Position numbers and translations under genes: made by a program. The notes under the pieces were generated by a model that had not been told where the DNA came from, ran no database searches, and saw only the letters and a program-made list of their open reading frames with translations. This document shows positions 46,915-55,804 of a stretch of DNA of 64,000 nt, in pieces. Within the stretch, counting starts at the first letter, position 1; each line of letters begins with the position of its first letter. Source of the stretch: RCIO01 sp040880025 (GTDB lineage: Bacteria > Pseudomonadota > Alphaproteobacteria > Rhizobiales > Rhizobiaceae); the NCBI GenBank assembly GCA_040880025.1, contig JBBDJD010000007.1, positions 1 to 64,000 on the forward strand, given 5' to 3'.

Positions 46915-47955
46915 TCACCCCACCGATTCGCGCTCGACCAGCGGACACTCGACCTTGATCTGCGTCGGGCCGGCGTGCAGTCCGCCGGCGGCGTCGATCA
47001 GAAGCTCGGCGGCGATCTCGCCCATCTCGTAATGCGGCAGCACAAGAGTGGTGAGCGGCGGCCGGGTGAACTGCGCGATCTCGCGGTCGTCGAAGCCCAC
47101 GACCGATATGTCCGCGGGGACCTGCTTCCCGAGTTCCCTCAGCGCATCGAAGCAGCCCACGGCCATCATGTCGTTGGCGCAGAATATCCCGTCGGGCGGG
47201 TTGTCCAGCGCCATCAGGGCGTGGGTCATCTCATAGCCGGATGAAGGCTCCCAGTTGCCGGGCCGCACCAGATCCGGGTCGAAGGTCAGGTCGTTGCTCG
47301 ACAGGGCCTGACGATATCCCTTGAGCCGGTCGCGGCTGGCGTCCAGCCCTTCCTGTCCGTTGATCATGGCGATCCGCTGCCGGCCCGCCTGAATGAGCCG
47401 TTCCGTAGCCACCCGCCCGCCCACGAGTTCCCCCGGCAATACCGAGGGGAGCCTGCGCTTCGCGTCATAACAATTGAGCAGCACGGTGCGATGATCGAAC
47501 AGTTCCGGTGCAGGCTCCGCGCGCCGGGTCAGGGTCGTCCCGTAGATGATGCCGAGCAGTTGCTGGCCCATCTGGCTGAGGATCATCGCCTCGGCCTCGG
47601 GATCGCCGCGCGTCACGACGAGGCTGACGGTGAAGCCGTATTCGAGTGCCTTTTCGCGGGCCCCGTCGAAGGCGATCGCCATCCAGGGGTCGGTGGCCAT
47701 TTCATCGGCGATGAAGGCGATCAGATTCTGGTCGGCGGGGGCACGGCGCTGGCCGCGGCGGACAAGCTTGTAGCCGAGTTCGTCCGCCGCCTGCCTTACC
47801 CTCTCGCGCGTCGGGTCGCTCAGCCTCACGCCAGGGCTGTCGTTCAGGACCAGTGAAACCGTCGCCTGCGACACGCCGGCCCGCGACGCAACATCCATCA
47901 TGGTCGGTTTCAGGCGTCCGCCGCCGCGCGGTCTTTCGTTGATTTCCGTGTCCAC
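46915..47955 (-). CDS. LacI-family transcriptional regulator
   Basis: A 346-residue repressor. The HTH is MMDVASRAGVSQATVSLVLN (about 19-38) with the hinge VRQAADELGYKLVRRG, and the C-terminal periplasmic-binding-like effector domain follows (FDGAREKALEYGFTVSLV, GIFCANDMMAVGCFDALREL). It is the third gene on the minus strand after a sugar ABC ATPase and permease, and probably controls both divergent transporter operons. A shared AT-rich motif upstream of them is a candidate operator. The ligand is likely a monosaccharide taken up by these systems. Confidence 0.92.
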   Translation of the reverse strand: MDTEINERPRGGGRLKPTMMDVASRAGVSQATVSLVLNDSPGVRLSDPTRERVRQAADELGYKLVRRGQRRAPADQNLIAFIADEMATDPWMAIAFDGAREKALEYGFTVSLVVTRGDPEAEAMILSQMGQQLLGIIYGTTLTRRAEPAPELFDHRTVLLNCYDAKRRLPSVLPGELVGGRVATERLIQAGRQRIAMINGQEGLDASRDRLKGYRQALSSNDLTFDPDLVRPGNWEPSSGYEMTHALMALDNPPDGIFCANDMMAVGCFDALRELGKQVPADISVVGFDDREIAQFTRPPLTTLVLPHYEMGEIAAELLIDAAGGLHAGPTQIKVECPLVERESVG

Positions 47956-48057
47956 TATCGCCCCAGTCTCAACGGTTTGTCCGCTCCGCCCGAAACACTG
48001 CCATCCGCACGCCCATTGGGCTGAAATCGCAGTTCCGCCGGAGGTGACCAGATGCCA

Positions 48058-49056
48058 TCAGTCCTGGCCCCGCAAGCGGCGGATCCGGTCGAATGCCACC
48101 GCAATCACAATGAAGGAGCCGATGAAGGCGCCCTGCCAGAAGGTGGAGATGCCCAACAGGATCAGCGAATTTCGGATCACCTCGATCAGAAGCGCGCCCA
48201 CGACCGCGCCGAAGACCGTTCCCTCGCCTCCGGCGAGGTTGGCGCCGCCAATGACCGCTGCGGCGATGACGGTCAATTCCATCGCGGTACCGAGATTGGT
48301 TGTCACGCTGCCAAGCCAGCCCACCATCAGGATGCCCGCGACTCCGGCGGTGAAAGCGGAAAACATGTAGACACTGACCTTCATGCCGCGCACGGGAATG
48401 CCGGTCATCACCGCCGCGTTCTCGTTGCCGCCGATGGCGAAGACGTGCTGGCCCCATCTGGTCCATTTGAAGACAAAAGCCATGATGACCGCGAGAATGA
48501 TCATCACGATCAGCGGGTGGGGAAGGCCGAACGTCGACCCTCCGCCAAGCCGCAGGAGCAATTCGTGGTCCGGGCCGAACTGATAGATCATCTTGTTGTT
48601 GGACAGCACCAGCGCCATCGAACGCGCGAAAGAGAGCATCCCCAATGTCACCACGAATGGTGGCATGCCCACGAAGGCAATCAGAATGCCGTTGACGAAT
48701 CCGACGAGGAGCGCGGCGCCAATCGCGAACATCGCCGCGGCCCAAATAGGATAGCCCGCTTCCATGGTGGCACCGATGACAACGGCGGAAAGGACTACGG
48801 AAGCGCCGACGGAAAGATCAATACCGCCGGAGGCGATCACGGTCGTCATGCCGATCGCGATGATCGCGACAAAGGCGAAGTTGCGCGTGACGTTGAAGAG
48901 GTTGCGCTCGGTCGCGAAAGTGTCGGTGATGATCGAAAGCGCCAGACATGCCAGAAAGGCAGCCAGGAAAACCCAGAAAACCTGGAAACCCATGATCCGC
49001 GAAAGAATCGAGCGGTGCTGGCTCTGGCCGATGGCCTGTTCGAGCGTCGTTGTCAT
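48058..49056 (-). CDS. sugar ABC transporter permease (RbsC/FrcC type)
   Basis: A 332-residue inner-membrane permease of the ribose/fructose class with eight to ten helices. Signatures are ASGGIDLSVGASVVLSAVVI and ANLAGGEGTVFGAVVGALLI. It pairs with the ATPase whose stop lies nine bases upstream of its start. The binding protein of this system is most likely the one at 50933, encoded on the other strand. Confidence 0.92.
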   Translation of the reverse strand: MTTTLEQAIGQSQHRSILSRIMGFQVFWVFLAAFLACLALSIITDTFATERNLFNVTRNFAFVAIIAIGMTTVIASGGIDLSVGASVVLSAVVIGATMEAGYPIWAAAMFAIGAALLVGFVNGILIAFVGMPPFVVTLGMLSFARSMALVLSNNKMIYQFGPDHELLLRLGGGSTFGLPHPLIVMIILAVIMAFVFKWTRWGQHVFAIGGNENAAVMTGIPVRGMKVSVYMFSAFTAGVAGILMVGWLGSVTTNLGTAMELTVIAAAVIGGANLAGGEGTVFGAVVGALLIEVIRNSLILLGISTFWQGAFIGSFIVIAVAFDRIRRLRGQD

Positions 49057-49065
49057 GAATTCCCC

Positions 49066-49809
49066 CTATGCGGTCTGAATCGCGCCGGTGATAAGCCCGG
49101 TCACTTCTTCCGGTGAGCTGTCGGCCGTCGCCTTGTGTGCGACGAGTTCGCCCCGACGCAGGACCGCTATGCGGTCGGAAACGCCGAACACGTCCGGCAT
49201 GCGGTGACTGATCAGGATAACTGAAATGCCCCGGTCTCTGAGCCTCCGGATCAATTCCAGGACCTCGGCCACCTGCCGGACGGAAATGGCGGCCGTCGGC
49301 TCATCCATGAGCACGACCTTGGCATCGGCGAGCAATGTGCGGGCAATCGCCACCGCCTGACGCTGGCCGCCGGACATCTTGCGCACGAGATCGCGCGGAC
49401 GGGTTTCCGATTTCAGCAGTGCAAACAGTTCGCCGGCACGGCGATGCATCGCCTTGTAATCGACGATGCGCACCGGTCCGAGCGTACGCCTGAGCTCGCG
49501 GCCGAGATAGACATTGGACGCGGCCGTCAGATTGTCGCACAGCGCGAGGTCCTGATAGACGATCTCGATGCCCGCTCTTTGGGCGTCCTTCGGGTGATGA
49601 AAGTCACGGAGCTTGCCATCCAGCTCGATGCTCCCATCGGACGGTCTGAAATTGCCCGCGATGATCTTGACCAGCGTCGATTTCCCGGCGCCGTTGTCAC
49701 CCATCAGGCCCAACACCTCGCCCTCGCCAACCGAGAGCGACACGTCATTGAGCGCGCGGATTGCGCCGAAGTGCTTGCTGACTCCGGTCAGCCTCAATCT
49801 TTCAGCCAC
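49066..49809 (-). CDS. sugar ABC transporter ATP-binding protein, single domain (FrcA type)
   Basis: A 247-residue ATPase with one nucleotide-binding domain: Walker A MGDNGAGKSTLVKII (about 34-48), signature KMSGGQRQAVAIA (about 140-152), Walker B VVLMDEPTAAI, and the switch His in LISHRMPDV. Single-domain ATPases of this class, such as FrcA of the rhizobial fructose system, work as homodimers, unlike the double-domain RbsA type. It is divergent from the epimerase gene by 104 bases. Confidence 0.92.
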   Translation of the reverse strand: MAERLRLTGVSKHFGAIRALNDVSLSVGEGEVLGLMGDNGAGKSTLVKIIAGNFRPSDGSIELDGKLRDFHHPKDAQRAGIEIVYQDLALCDNLTAASNVYLGRELRRTLGPVRIVDYKAMHRRAGELFALLKSETRPRDLVRKMSGGQRQAVAIARTLLADAKVVLMDEPTAAISVRQVAEVLELIRRLRDRGISVILISHRMPDVFGVSDRIAVLRRGELVAHKATADSSPEEVTGLITGAIQTA

Positions 49810-49863
49810 GTTTTCTCCTCCCTGGCGCCGAGCTTATACCGCCGACCGTCGTAAGAGAAATAG

Positions 49864-49894
49864 TTGACGAATGAATATTAGTAAATATTATCAT
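49864..49894 (+). promoter_or_regulatory. sigma-70-like promoter with overlapping operator for the epimerase/SBP operon
   Basis: TTGACG (49864-49869) and TATTAT (49886-49891) are 16 bases apart, 23 bases ahead of the epimerase start. The spacer and -10 region carry an AT-rich partial palindrome with ATGA/TCAT arms (49871-49894). A LacI protein bound there would block transcription. TTAGTAAATATTA resembles a site before the second binding-protein gene. Confidence 0.5.
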
Positions 49895-49913
49895 TTTCAG
49901 CCTGGGAGGAATT

Positions 49914-50894
49914 ATGAAGCTGTTAATCACCGGAGCGACCGGAAAGGTCGGCAGTCATTTTCTGCCAGCCTTTCTGGAGCAGGAGCGGTTCGCCAAGGGC
50001 GAGGTCGCGGCGCTGTGCCACAATCGCGTCATCGATCCGCGCGAGCGGACGACGGTGATCAAGGGCTCGCTGTCCGACCGCTCCGCCGTGGAGCAGGCGA
50101 TGTCTGGCGTGACGCACGTCGTCCACATGGCTGCGGTGAAGGAGTCGCCCGACCTCGCGATGGACGTGTCGGTCAAGGGCATGTTCCATCTGCTCGAAGC
50201 TTTCCGGTCGTCGTCTACTGCGCGCCAGTTCATACTGATCGGCGGCGACTGTTCGGTCGGACATGCCTTCCACCACTACGACGAACCGGTGACCGAGACG
50301 TCGCCGCGGCGCGCCTATCCGGGATGCTACGCTCTGACCAAGGTCATCGAGGAAGTGATGCTCGAACAGTACCAGATCCAGTACGGGATCAATGGCTGCT
50401 GCCTGCGCGCGCCCTGGATCATGGAAAAAGACGATTTCCGCTACGCGTTGAGTTTCGGGCAAGACCAGTTTGGCGGTCCGCCATGGACCGATTTCATGCC
50501 CGGGTCCGAGGTCGGCAAGTTCACCGGGCAAAAGGTTGCTCCGCTCATGCTTGACGGTTCGGGGATGCCGCTGAGGCGCAATTTCGTGCATGTTTCAGAT
50601 CTCGTGAGCGCCATTCTGGCTGCCCTCGACAACCGGGCCGCGGAGCAGCAGCTCTTCAACATCGCGATGGACGAGCCGGTCGATTACAGCCGTGTCGCCG
50701 AATACCTGAAAAGCACGCGCGGGTATTCGGCCGTGGAGATACCCACGAACCTGTTCAGCAACTGGCTGGACAACGCCAAGGCACGGCTAAGGCTCGGTTG
50801 GCGCCCGCTCTATGATCTGGGGGCGCTGATCGAGGACGCGTGGAACTATGTACGGGCGCAAAACGACCCGCGCCAAGTATGGTATCCGGGCTAG
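49914..50894 (+). CDS. NAD-dependent epimerase/dehydratase
   Basis: A 326-residue extended SDR enzyme. The Rossmann motif is LITGATGKVGSHF (4-16), and the catalytic Tyr and Lys are in YPGCYALTKVIEEV. Substrate-binding features such as GCCLRAPWIME and RRNFVHVSDLVSAI are typical of sugar dehydratases, epimerases and uronate dehydrogenases. The exact reaction cannot be told. It has a GGGAGG ribosome binding site, heads the operon with the sugar-binding protein 38 bases later, and probably acts on the imported sugar. Confidence 0.87.
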   Translation: MKLLITGATGKVGSHFLPAFLEQERFAKGEVAALCHNRVIDPRERTTVIKGSLSDRSAVEQAMSGVTHVVHMAAVKESPDLAMDVSVKGMFHLLEAFRSSSTARQFILIGGDCSVGHAFHHYDEPVTETSPRRAYPGCYALTKVIEEVMLEQYQIQYGINGCCLRAPWIMEKDDFRYALSFGQDQFGGPPWTDFMPGSEVGKFTGQKVAPLMLDGSGMPLRRNFVHVSDLVSAILAALDNRAAEQQLFNIAMDEPVDYSRVAEYLKSTRGYSAVEIPTNLFSNWLDNAKARLRLGWRPLYDLGALIEDAWNYVRAQNDPRQVWYPG

Positions 50895-50932
50895 AGCCCG
50901 GGCACCGATCTCAGACCAACGGGAGGAAAACC

Positions 50933-51925
50933 ATGAATGAGATCATTAAACTGGCTTCGGCGGCAGCGGTATTCGCGCTGATTACCGGCGCAGCACAGGC
51001 CCAGGACAAGAAGACCCTTGCGATCGTCGTGAAGGGTCTCGACAACCCCTTCTTCGAGCAGATCAATCTTGGCTGCCAGGAATGGGCGGCAAACAATCCG
51101 GATTCGGAGTATGAATGCCTTTACACCGGACCGGCCTCGAGCGCCGATGAAGCTGGCGAAATCCAGATCGTCGACGACCTGTTGACCCGCGGTGTCGCGG
51201 CCATCGCCATTTCTCCGTCCAATGCGCCGGGCATGGCCAACCGCGTTCGTCAGATTTCACCGGACGTGCCGGTCATGACCATCGACGCGGATTTCCTCGA
51301 GGCCGACCGCGACCTGCGGGCGACCTATCTTGGCACCGACAACTATCTGATGGGTGTCAAGATGGCCGAGGAAGCCGCGAAGCTGAAGACCGAGGGCGGC
51401 ACTGTTTGTCTGCAACTCGGAAACGTCGCGGCCGATAACATCAATGCCCGCGCACAAGGCTTCCGTGACACGGCCGGTGGTGAAGACGGAATCGAGCGCC
51501 TGACCGGCCAGAACGGCTGGACCGAGATCGACGGTTGCCCGGTCTTCACCAACGACCAGGCCGATCTTGCCAACCAGCAGATGGCGGACACGTTCATCGC
51601 CAATCCTGACCTCGACGCGTTCATTCTCGTCGGCGGCTGGGCACAGTTTGCGCCGCAGGCCTATGCCCAGGTGACGGACCAGGTGATGGACAAGCTGAAG
51701 TCCCAGGATCTCATCATCATCGCCGGCGACACGCTGCCGCCGCAGACACAGGCGTTCCGTGACGGTCGCAGCCATGCACAGGTTGGCCAGCGTCCGTTCG
51801 AAATGGGCCTCCGCGGTCCGGACGTGATGATCCAGCTGATCAACGGCGAAAGCGTCGAGGATCCGCTCTACACGGGTCTTGACGTCTGCAATCAGGAAGA
51901 TCCCGGGTTCTGCGCCGACAATTGA
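50933..51925 (+). CDS. sugar ABC transporter substrate-binding protein 1
   Basis: A 330-residue periplasmic protein of the ribose-binding (Peripla_BP_4) class. The signal peptide ends at TGAAQAQ. Mature features include LAIVVKGLDNPFFEQINLGC, GVAAIAISPSNAPGMANRVR and DAFILVGGWAQFAPQAYA. It likely serves the ATPase and permease on the opposite strand (49809-48058), because those lack a binding protein and the second system has its own. A good GGGAGGA site precedes the ATG at 50933. A strong terminator-like hairpin follows its stop. Confidence 0.9.
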   Translation: MNEIIKLASAAAVFALITGAAQAQDKKTLAIVVKGLDNPFFEQINLGCQEWAANNPDSEYECLYTGPASSADEAGEIQIVDDLLTRGVAAIAISPSNAPGMANRVRQISPDVPVMTIDADFLEADRDLRATYLGTDNYLMGVKMAEEAAKLKTEGGTVCLQLGNVAADNINARAQGFRDTAGGEDGIERLTGQNGWTEIDGCPVFTNDQADLANQQMADTFIANPDLDAFILVGGWAQFAPQAYAQVTDQVMDKLKSQDLIIIAGDTLPPQTQAFRDGRSHAQVGQRPFEMGLRGPDVMIQLINGESVEDPLYTGLDVCNQEDPGFCADN

Positions 51926-51948
51926 TCGGCTGACCCGACCATCATTGG

Positions 51949-51976
51949 AGCCGGGCCGCACGCGGCCCGGCTTTTT
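51949..51976 (+). terminator. rho-independent terminator after binding protein 1
   Basis: A 10-bp perfect GC-rich stem (AGCCGGGCCG/CGGCCCGGCT), a four-base loop and a short T-run (TTTT). The next gene starts only 26 bases on, so it probably reduces rather than abolishes read-through, giving more binding protein than downstream enzyme. Confidence 0.75.
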
Positions 51977-52001
51977 CTTAGCTCAAACGGGAGACGCGGA
52001 C

Positions 52002-53006
52002 ATGACGGACAAGAAAGTGAAATGGGGAATCGTCTCGACGGCCAACATCGGACGCCAGAAGGTCATCCCGGGCATCATGGCCTCCCCTTCTTCCGAGGTT
52101 GTGGCCATCGCGTCGCGGGACAAGGCGCTGGCGGCGAAGGTCGCCGGGGAACTCGGCATTCCGCGGTCTTATGGTTCCTATGAGGAGCTGTTCGCGGATC
52201 CGGACATCGATGCGATCTATAATCCGCTGCCCAACCACCTGCATGTCGAATACACGCTCGCGGCCGCCCGCGCCGGCAAGCATGTTCTGTGCGAAAAGCC
52301 GATTGCGCTGAGTGCGAAGGAAGCCGAGCGGCTGCGCGAGTGCCCAAAGGATGTGACGATCGCCGAGGCCTTCATGGTCCGCTACCATCCGCAGTGGCAT
52401 CGCGTCCGGGATGTCATCCGTTCCGGCGAACTGGGCGAAGTCCGGGCAATGCGGGGCGTATTCAGCTATTTCAACATGGACCCCGATGATGTGCGCAACA
52501 ATCCCGAGATCGGCGGCGGCGCAATGATGGACATAGGCTGCTACCCGATCACCGGCGGGCGCTTTTTCTTTGAGGCGGAGCCGGAGCGCGTCCTGGCGCT
52601 GATCGACCGGTGCCCGAGTTTCGGGACGGACAGGCAGGCAAGTGTGATCGCCGATTTCGGCAGCGGCCGGCACTTGGCTTTCACCGTTTCGACCCAGCTC
52701 GTCAGCCATCAGTCGATCGAGGTGATCGGCACCAAGGCACGCGCGGAAATCCTCATTCCCTACAACGCGCCGCAGGGCGAGGCGACCGCGATCCTCATCG
52801 ACAACGGGCTGAGCCCCGACGGGCATCTGGCCCGGCGCGAGATTCTGCCCCCTTGCGATCAATATGCCGAACAAGCCGAGGCATTCGCCAGATCCATTCT
52901 GTCCGGCAAACCGCCCCCCTACGGGGTCGAGGACGCCATCGCGTCGATGCGTATCCTCGATGCGGTCTTTGAAAGCGAGCGAAGCGGAAGCTGGGTCTCC
53001 GTCTGA
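52002..53006 (+). CDS. Gfo/Idh/MocA-family oxidoreductase 1
   Basis: A 334-residue NAD(P)-dependent sugar or inositol dehydrogenase-like enzyme. The nucleotide-binding part has WGIVSTANIGRQKVIPGI and YNPLPNHLHVEYTLAA, with the family motif HVLCEKPIALSAKEA. The C-terminal part contains AEAFMVRYHPQW and the catalytic-type GGGAMMDIGCYPI. The substrate is not predictable, but neighbours suggest a sugar of the galactose/arabinose kind. The start ATG is at 52002 behind GGGAGACG. Confidence 0.9.
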   Translation: MTDKKVKWGIVSTANIGRQKVIPGIMASPSSEVVAIASRDKALAAKVAGELGIPRSYGSYEELFADPDIDAIYNPLPNHLHVEYTLAAARAGKHVLCEKPIALSAKEAERLRECPKDVTIAEAFMVRYHPQWHRVRDVIRSGELGEVRAMRGVFSYFNMDPDDVRNNPEIGGGAMMDIGCYPITGGRFFFEAEPERVLALIDRCPSFGTDRQASVIADFGSGRHLAFTVSTQLVSHQSIEVIGTKARAEILIPYNAPQGEATAILIDNGLSPDGHLARREILPPCDQYAEQAEAFARSILSGKPPPYGVEDAIASMRILDAVFESERSGSWVSV

Positions 53007-53117
53007 CCCCGCTTCGGCAACCTTCGCTTCCGAAAGTGGCCGGCACCCGCCCTCGACTTGTCCACGTTTCCCGCGCCACCGCTTCCCGCGGGCGAATTTT
53101 GGCGTTGATAATTTCGC

Positions 53118-53140
53118 GCTAATGTTATTAGCTAAATATA
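53118..53140. promoter_or_regulatory. candidate LacI operator upstream of binding protein 2
   Basis: GCTAATGTTATTAGC (53118-53132) is a perfect inverted repeat around GTT, followed by TAAATATA. ATTAGCTAAATAT resembles ATTAGTAAATAT in the divergent promoter at 49877-49888. A TTGATA at 53105-53110 could be the -35 box. The site is 65 bases before the gene. Confidence 0.4.
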
Positions 53141-53196
53141 TGCGCGGATATGCGCATCAAGAAAGAACACATCAGTAAGGACCATTGGGAGGAACG

Positions 53197-54150
53197 ATGA
53201 AAATCAGAACCTTAGCAAGCGCTATCGCGGTTACAGCCGCGCTTGGCGCAAGCGCGTTCGCGCAGGACAAGCCGGAGATTGCATTTGTGGTCAACGGTCC
53301 GTCCGACTTCTGGAAGATCATGGAGGCGGCGGTCGCCAAGGCACAGACCGAACTGCCGGACGTGACGCTTTCTTTCCGCTACCCGGAGCGTGCCGACGCT
53401 GCCATTCAGCGCCGTATGATGGACGATCTTGTCGCGGCGGGCGTGGATGCCATTGCCGTTTCGATCGTCGATCCGCCGACGTCCACCGACGCGATCAACA
53501 CGGTCGCGGCGCAGATTCCGTTCTTCACGTTTGATTCCGACGCGACCCAGTCCGACCGGATCGCCTATATCGGCTCGTCCAACACCGAGCTCGGTACGGC
53601 AGCTGGTGAGCTGATGAAGAAGGCAATGGAAGGCAAGGAAGGCAAGTGCATGGGCTTTGTCGGCCTGCCCGGCGCCGATAACGCCAAGGAGCGTATCAAC
53701 GGCTACAACGAAGCCGTCGCCGGCACGGGCCTCGAGCTGATCGACGTTCGCGGCGACGACATCGACCAGACCCGCGCCCGCGCCAATGTGGACGATGTGC
53801 TGGTAGCCAATCCGGAAGTGAACTGCATGGTCGGGTTCTATTCCTACAACCCGCCGCGCATGTATGAAGCGTTACGCGATGCCGGCAAGCTCGGCGAGAT
53901 CACGGTTGTCGCCTTTGACGAGGATCCGATCACGCTTGGCGCAGTCAACGAAGGTTCCTTCGCCGGTACGGTTGTCCAGAACCCCTATGATTGGGGCTAC
54001 CGCGGCGCTCACCTGATCGCCGATTATCTGAAGGGCGACAAATCGGACATCCCGGCAGATGGCATCATCATCATTCCGGGTCTGACCCTGACCCAGGACA
54101 ACGTCGTGTCCTTCCAGGAGGATTTCCAGGCGAAGCTGAGCGGGAAATAG
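53197..54150 (+). CDS. sugar ABC transporter substrate-binding protein 2
   Basis: A 317-residue periplasmic Peripla_BP_4 protein with a signal peptide ending at ASAFAQ. Features are IAFVVNGPSDFWKIMEAAVA, DAIAVSIVDPPTSTDAIN and the ligand-region GTVVQNPYDWGYRGAH. It is distinct from binding protein 1 in sequence and is followed by its own ATPase and permease, so the locus holds two importers. The ATG at 53197 has GGAGGA at good spacing. Confidence 0.92.
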   Translation: MKIRTLASAIAVTAALGASAFAQDKPEIAFVVNGPSDFWKIMEAAVAKAQTELPDVTLSFRYPERADAAIQRRMMDDLVAAGVDAIAVSIVDPPTSTDAINTVAAQIPFFTFDSDATQSDRIAYIGSSNTELGTAAGELMKKAMEGKEGKCMGFVGLPGADNAKERINGYNEAVAGTGLELIDVRGDDIDQTRARANVDDVLVANPEVNCMVGFYSYNPPRMYEALRDAGKLGEITVVAFDEDPITLGAVNEGSFAGTVVQNPYDWGYRGAHLIADYLKGDKSDIPADGIIIIPGLTLTQDNVVSFQEDFQAKLSGK

Positions 54151-54178
54151 CCAAGAGACCTCCCTGTCTCTGGAGGGT

Positions 54179-54212
54179 TGCGCCGGACACGCCCTAGTGC
54201 GTGCCCGGCGCA
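54179..54212 (+). promoter_or_regulatory. stem-loop after binding protein 2
   Basis: TGCGCCGG and CCGGCGCA form an 8-bp outer stem with an inner 5-bp CACGC/GCGTG stem after one mismatch. It lies 28 bases after the stop and lacks a T-run. It probably stabilises the binding-protein message. Confidence 0.55.
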
Positions 54213-54273
54213 GCTTCCCTGTCGGAAATGTGCGAACAATGGGCGCGGTAACGATGTCTACGGCGCGGAAGCG

Positions 54274-55779
54274 ATGAAGCCCGAGTTCTCTATCAGCCTT
54301 TCCGGCATCTCGAAGTTCTATCCCGGCGTGGTGGCGCTTGACGACGTCAGCCTGCATGTCGAGGCCGGTGAAGTTGTCGGCCTGGTAGGAGAGAACGGCG
54401 CGGGCAAGTCGACGCTGATGAAGGTGCTCGGCGGCGGCGTCGCTCCTGAGCGCGGCACGATCGTCATCAACGGCGAGGACTACGACAGCCTGACGCCCTC
54501 GGAAGCGGCCGACCTCGGTATCGCCTTCGTGCATCAGGAACTCAACCTGTTCGACAATCTTGACGTGGCGGCCAACGTCTATATCGGCCGTGAGCCGCAT
54601 GGATACGGATTCCTCCGCCTGATCGACAACGCCAAGTTGAACGGCGAGGTTCAGTCGCTGCTTGACCGTCTCGGCGCAGCGTTTTTTCCCACGACGTCGG
54701 TGGCCAAGCTATCCCTGGCCCAACAGCAGATGGTCGAGATCGCCAAGGTGCTCAGCGTCGACGCGCGCATGGTGATCTTCGATGAGCCGACGTCGTCTCT
54801 TCCGATAGCGGAAACAGAAAAACTGCTCGAGGTGATTGCGGGGCTGAAGGAACATGGCATCGCGGTCATCTTCATTTCGCACCGCCTGCACGAGATCGTC
54901 GCGGCATGCGACCGGGTCGTGGTGCTGCGCGACGGCCGCCTGGCCGGATCGCTCCAGGGCGATGAGATCGAACACGACGCCATGGTCAGGCTGATGGTGG
55001 GCCGGGACCTGAAAGTCACTTACTCGCCGCCTGCCGCCCCGCCGGGCGACGCCGTGCTGTCGGCCAGGGGCATCAGGACCGGTACCTATCCCTACAAGGA
55101 GATCGATCTCGATCTCCACAGCGGCGAAATTCTGGGACTGGCTGGCCTGGTGGGCGCTGGACGCACCGAACTGGCGCGCGTGCTGTTCGGGATCGATGGT
55201 CTGTTGGGCGGCGTCATTCGTCTTGATGGCGAGGAAATCCATTTTGCGTCCTCCGCCGATGCCGTGAAAGCGGGGGTGTTTCTCGTGCCGGAGGATCGCA
55301 AGGGAGCCGGCCTGCTGCTTGACATGACGATCGCCGAAAATATCAGCCTGCCCGACCTCGCATCCTATTCCCGCAATTTCTTGGTTTCGCGTGAGGCCGA
55401 GCGGAAGCGGGCGGAAAGAAGCCGCACCGATCTCGATATCCGGGCGCCCGGGGTCGATATACGCACCGGCGCGCTGTCGGGCGGCAATCAGCAGAAGGTG
55501 GTGCTGGCCAAATGGCTCGCCATGGACCCGAAGGTCATGATCTTCGACGAGCCGACGCGTGGCATCGACATTGGAGCCAAGGCGGAAATCTACAGGTTGA
55601 TGCGCAACCTCGCCGACAGCGGAGTGGCCGTGCTGGTGATTTCGTCCGACATGGAAGAGGTGATCGGCGTTTCCGACCGGGTGGCGGTCATGCACGAAGG
55701 CGGCATTTCAGGTATTCTGGACCGCGCCTGGGCCAATGAGGAGAATATTCTAAGCTTGGCGGTCGGCAAGCCGATCTGA
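54274..55779 (+). CDS. sugar ABC transporter ATP-binding protein, double domain (RbsA type)
   Basis: A 501-residue ATPase with two domains. The first is canonical: GENGAGKSTLMKVL, signature-like KLSLAQQQMVEIAKVL, Walker B MVIFDEPTSSLP. The second has the degenerate Walker A typical of RbsA/MglA (LAGLVGAGRTELARVLFG), then LSGGNQQKVVLAKWL and VMIFDEPTRGIDIGAK. It powers import with binding protein 2 and the permease that starts 25 bases later. The ATG at 54274 is preferred to a 32-residue longer frame. Confidence 0.93.
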   Translation: MKPEFSISLSGISKFYPGVVALDDVSLHVEAGEVVGLVGENGAGKSTLMKVLGGGVAPERGTIVINGEDYDSLTPSEAADLGIAFVHQELNLFDNLDVAANVYIGREPHGYGFLRLIDNAKLNGEVQSLLDRLGAAFFPTTSVAKLSLAQQQMVEIAKVLSVDARMVIFDEPTSSLPIAETEKLLEVIAGLKEHGIAVIFISHRLHEIVAACDRVVVLRDGRLAGSLQGDEIEHDAMVRLMVGRDLKVTYSPPAAPPGDAVLSARGIRTGTYPYKEIDLDLHSGEILGLAGLVGAGRTELARVLFGIDGLLGGVIRLDGEEIHFASSADAVKAGVFLVPEDRKGAGLLLDMTIAENISLPDLASYSRNFLVSREAERKRAERSRTDLDIRAPGVDIRTGALSGGNQQKVVLAKWLAMDPKVMIFDEPTRGIDIGAKAEIYRLMRNLADSGVAVLVISSDMEEVIGVSDRVAVMHEGGISGILDRAWANEENILSLAVGKPI

Positions 55780-55804
55780 TCCACGCCCTGGGGGAGGGAG
55801 TTTG

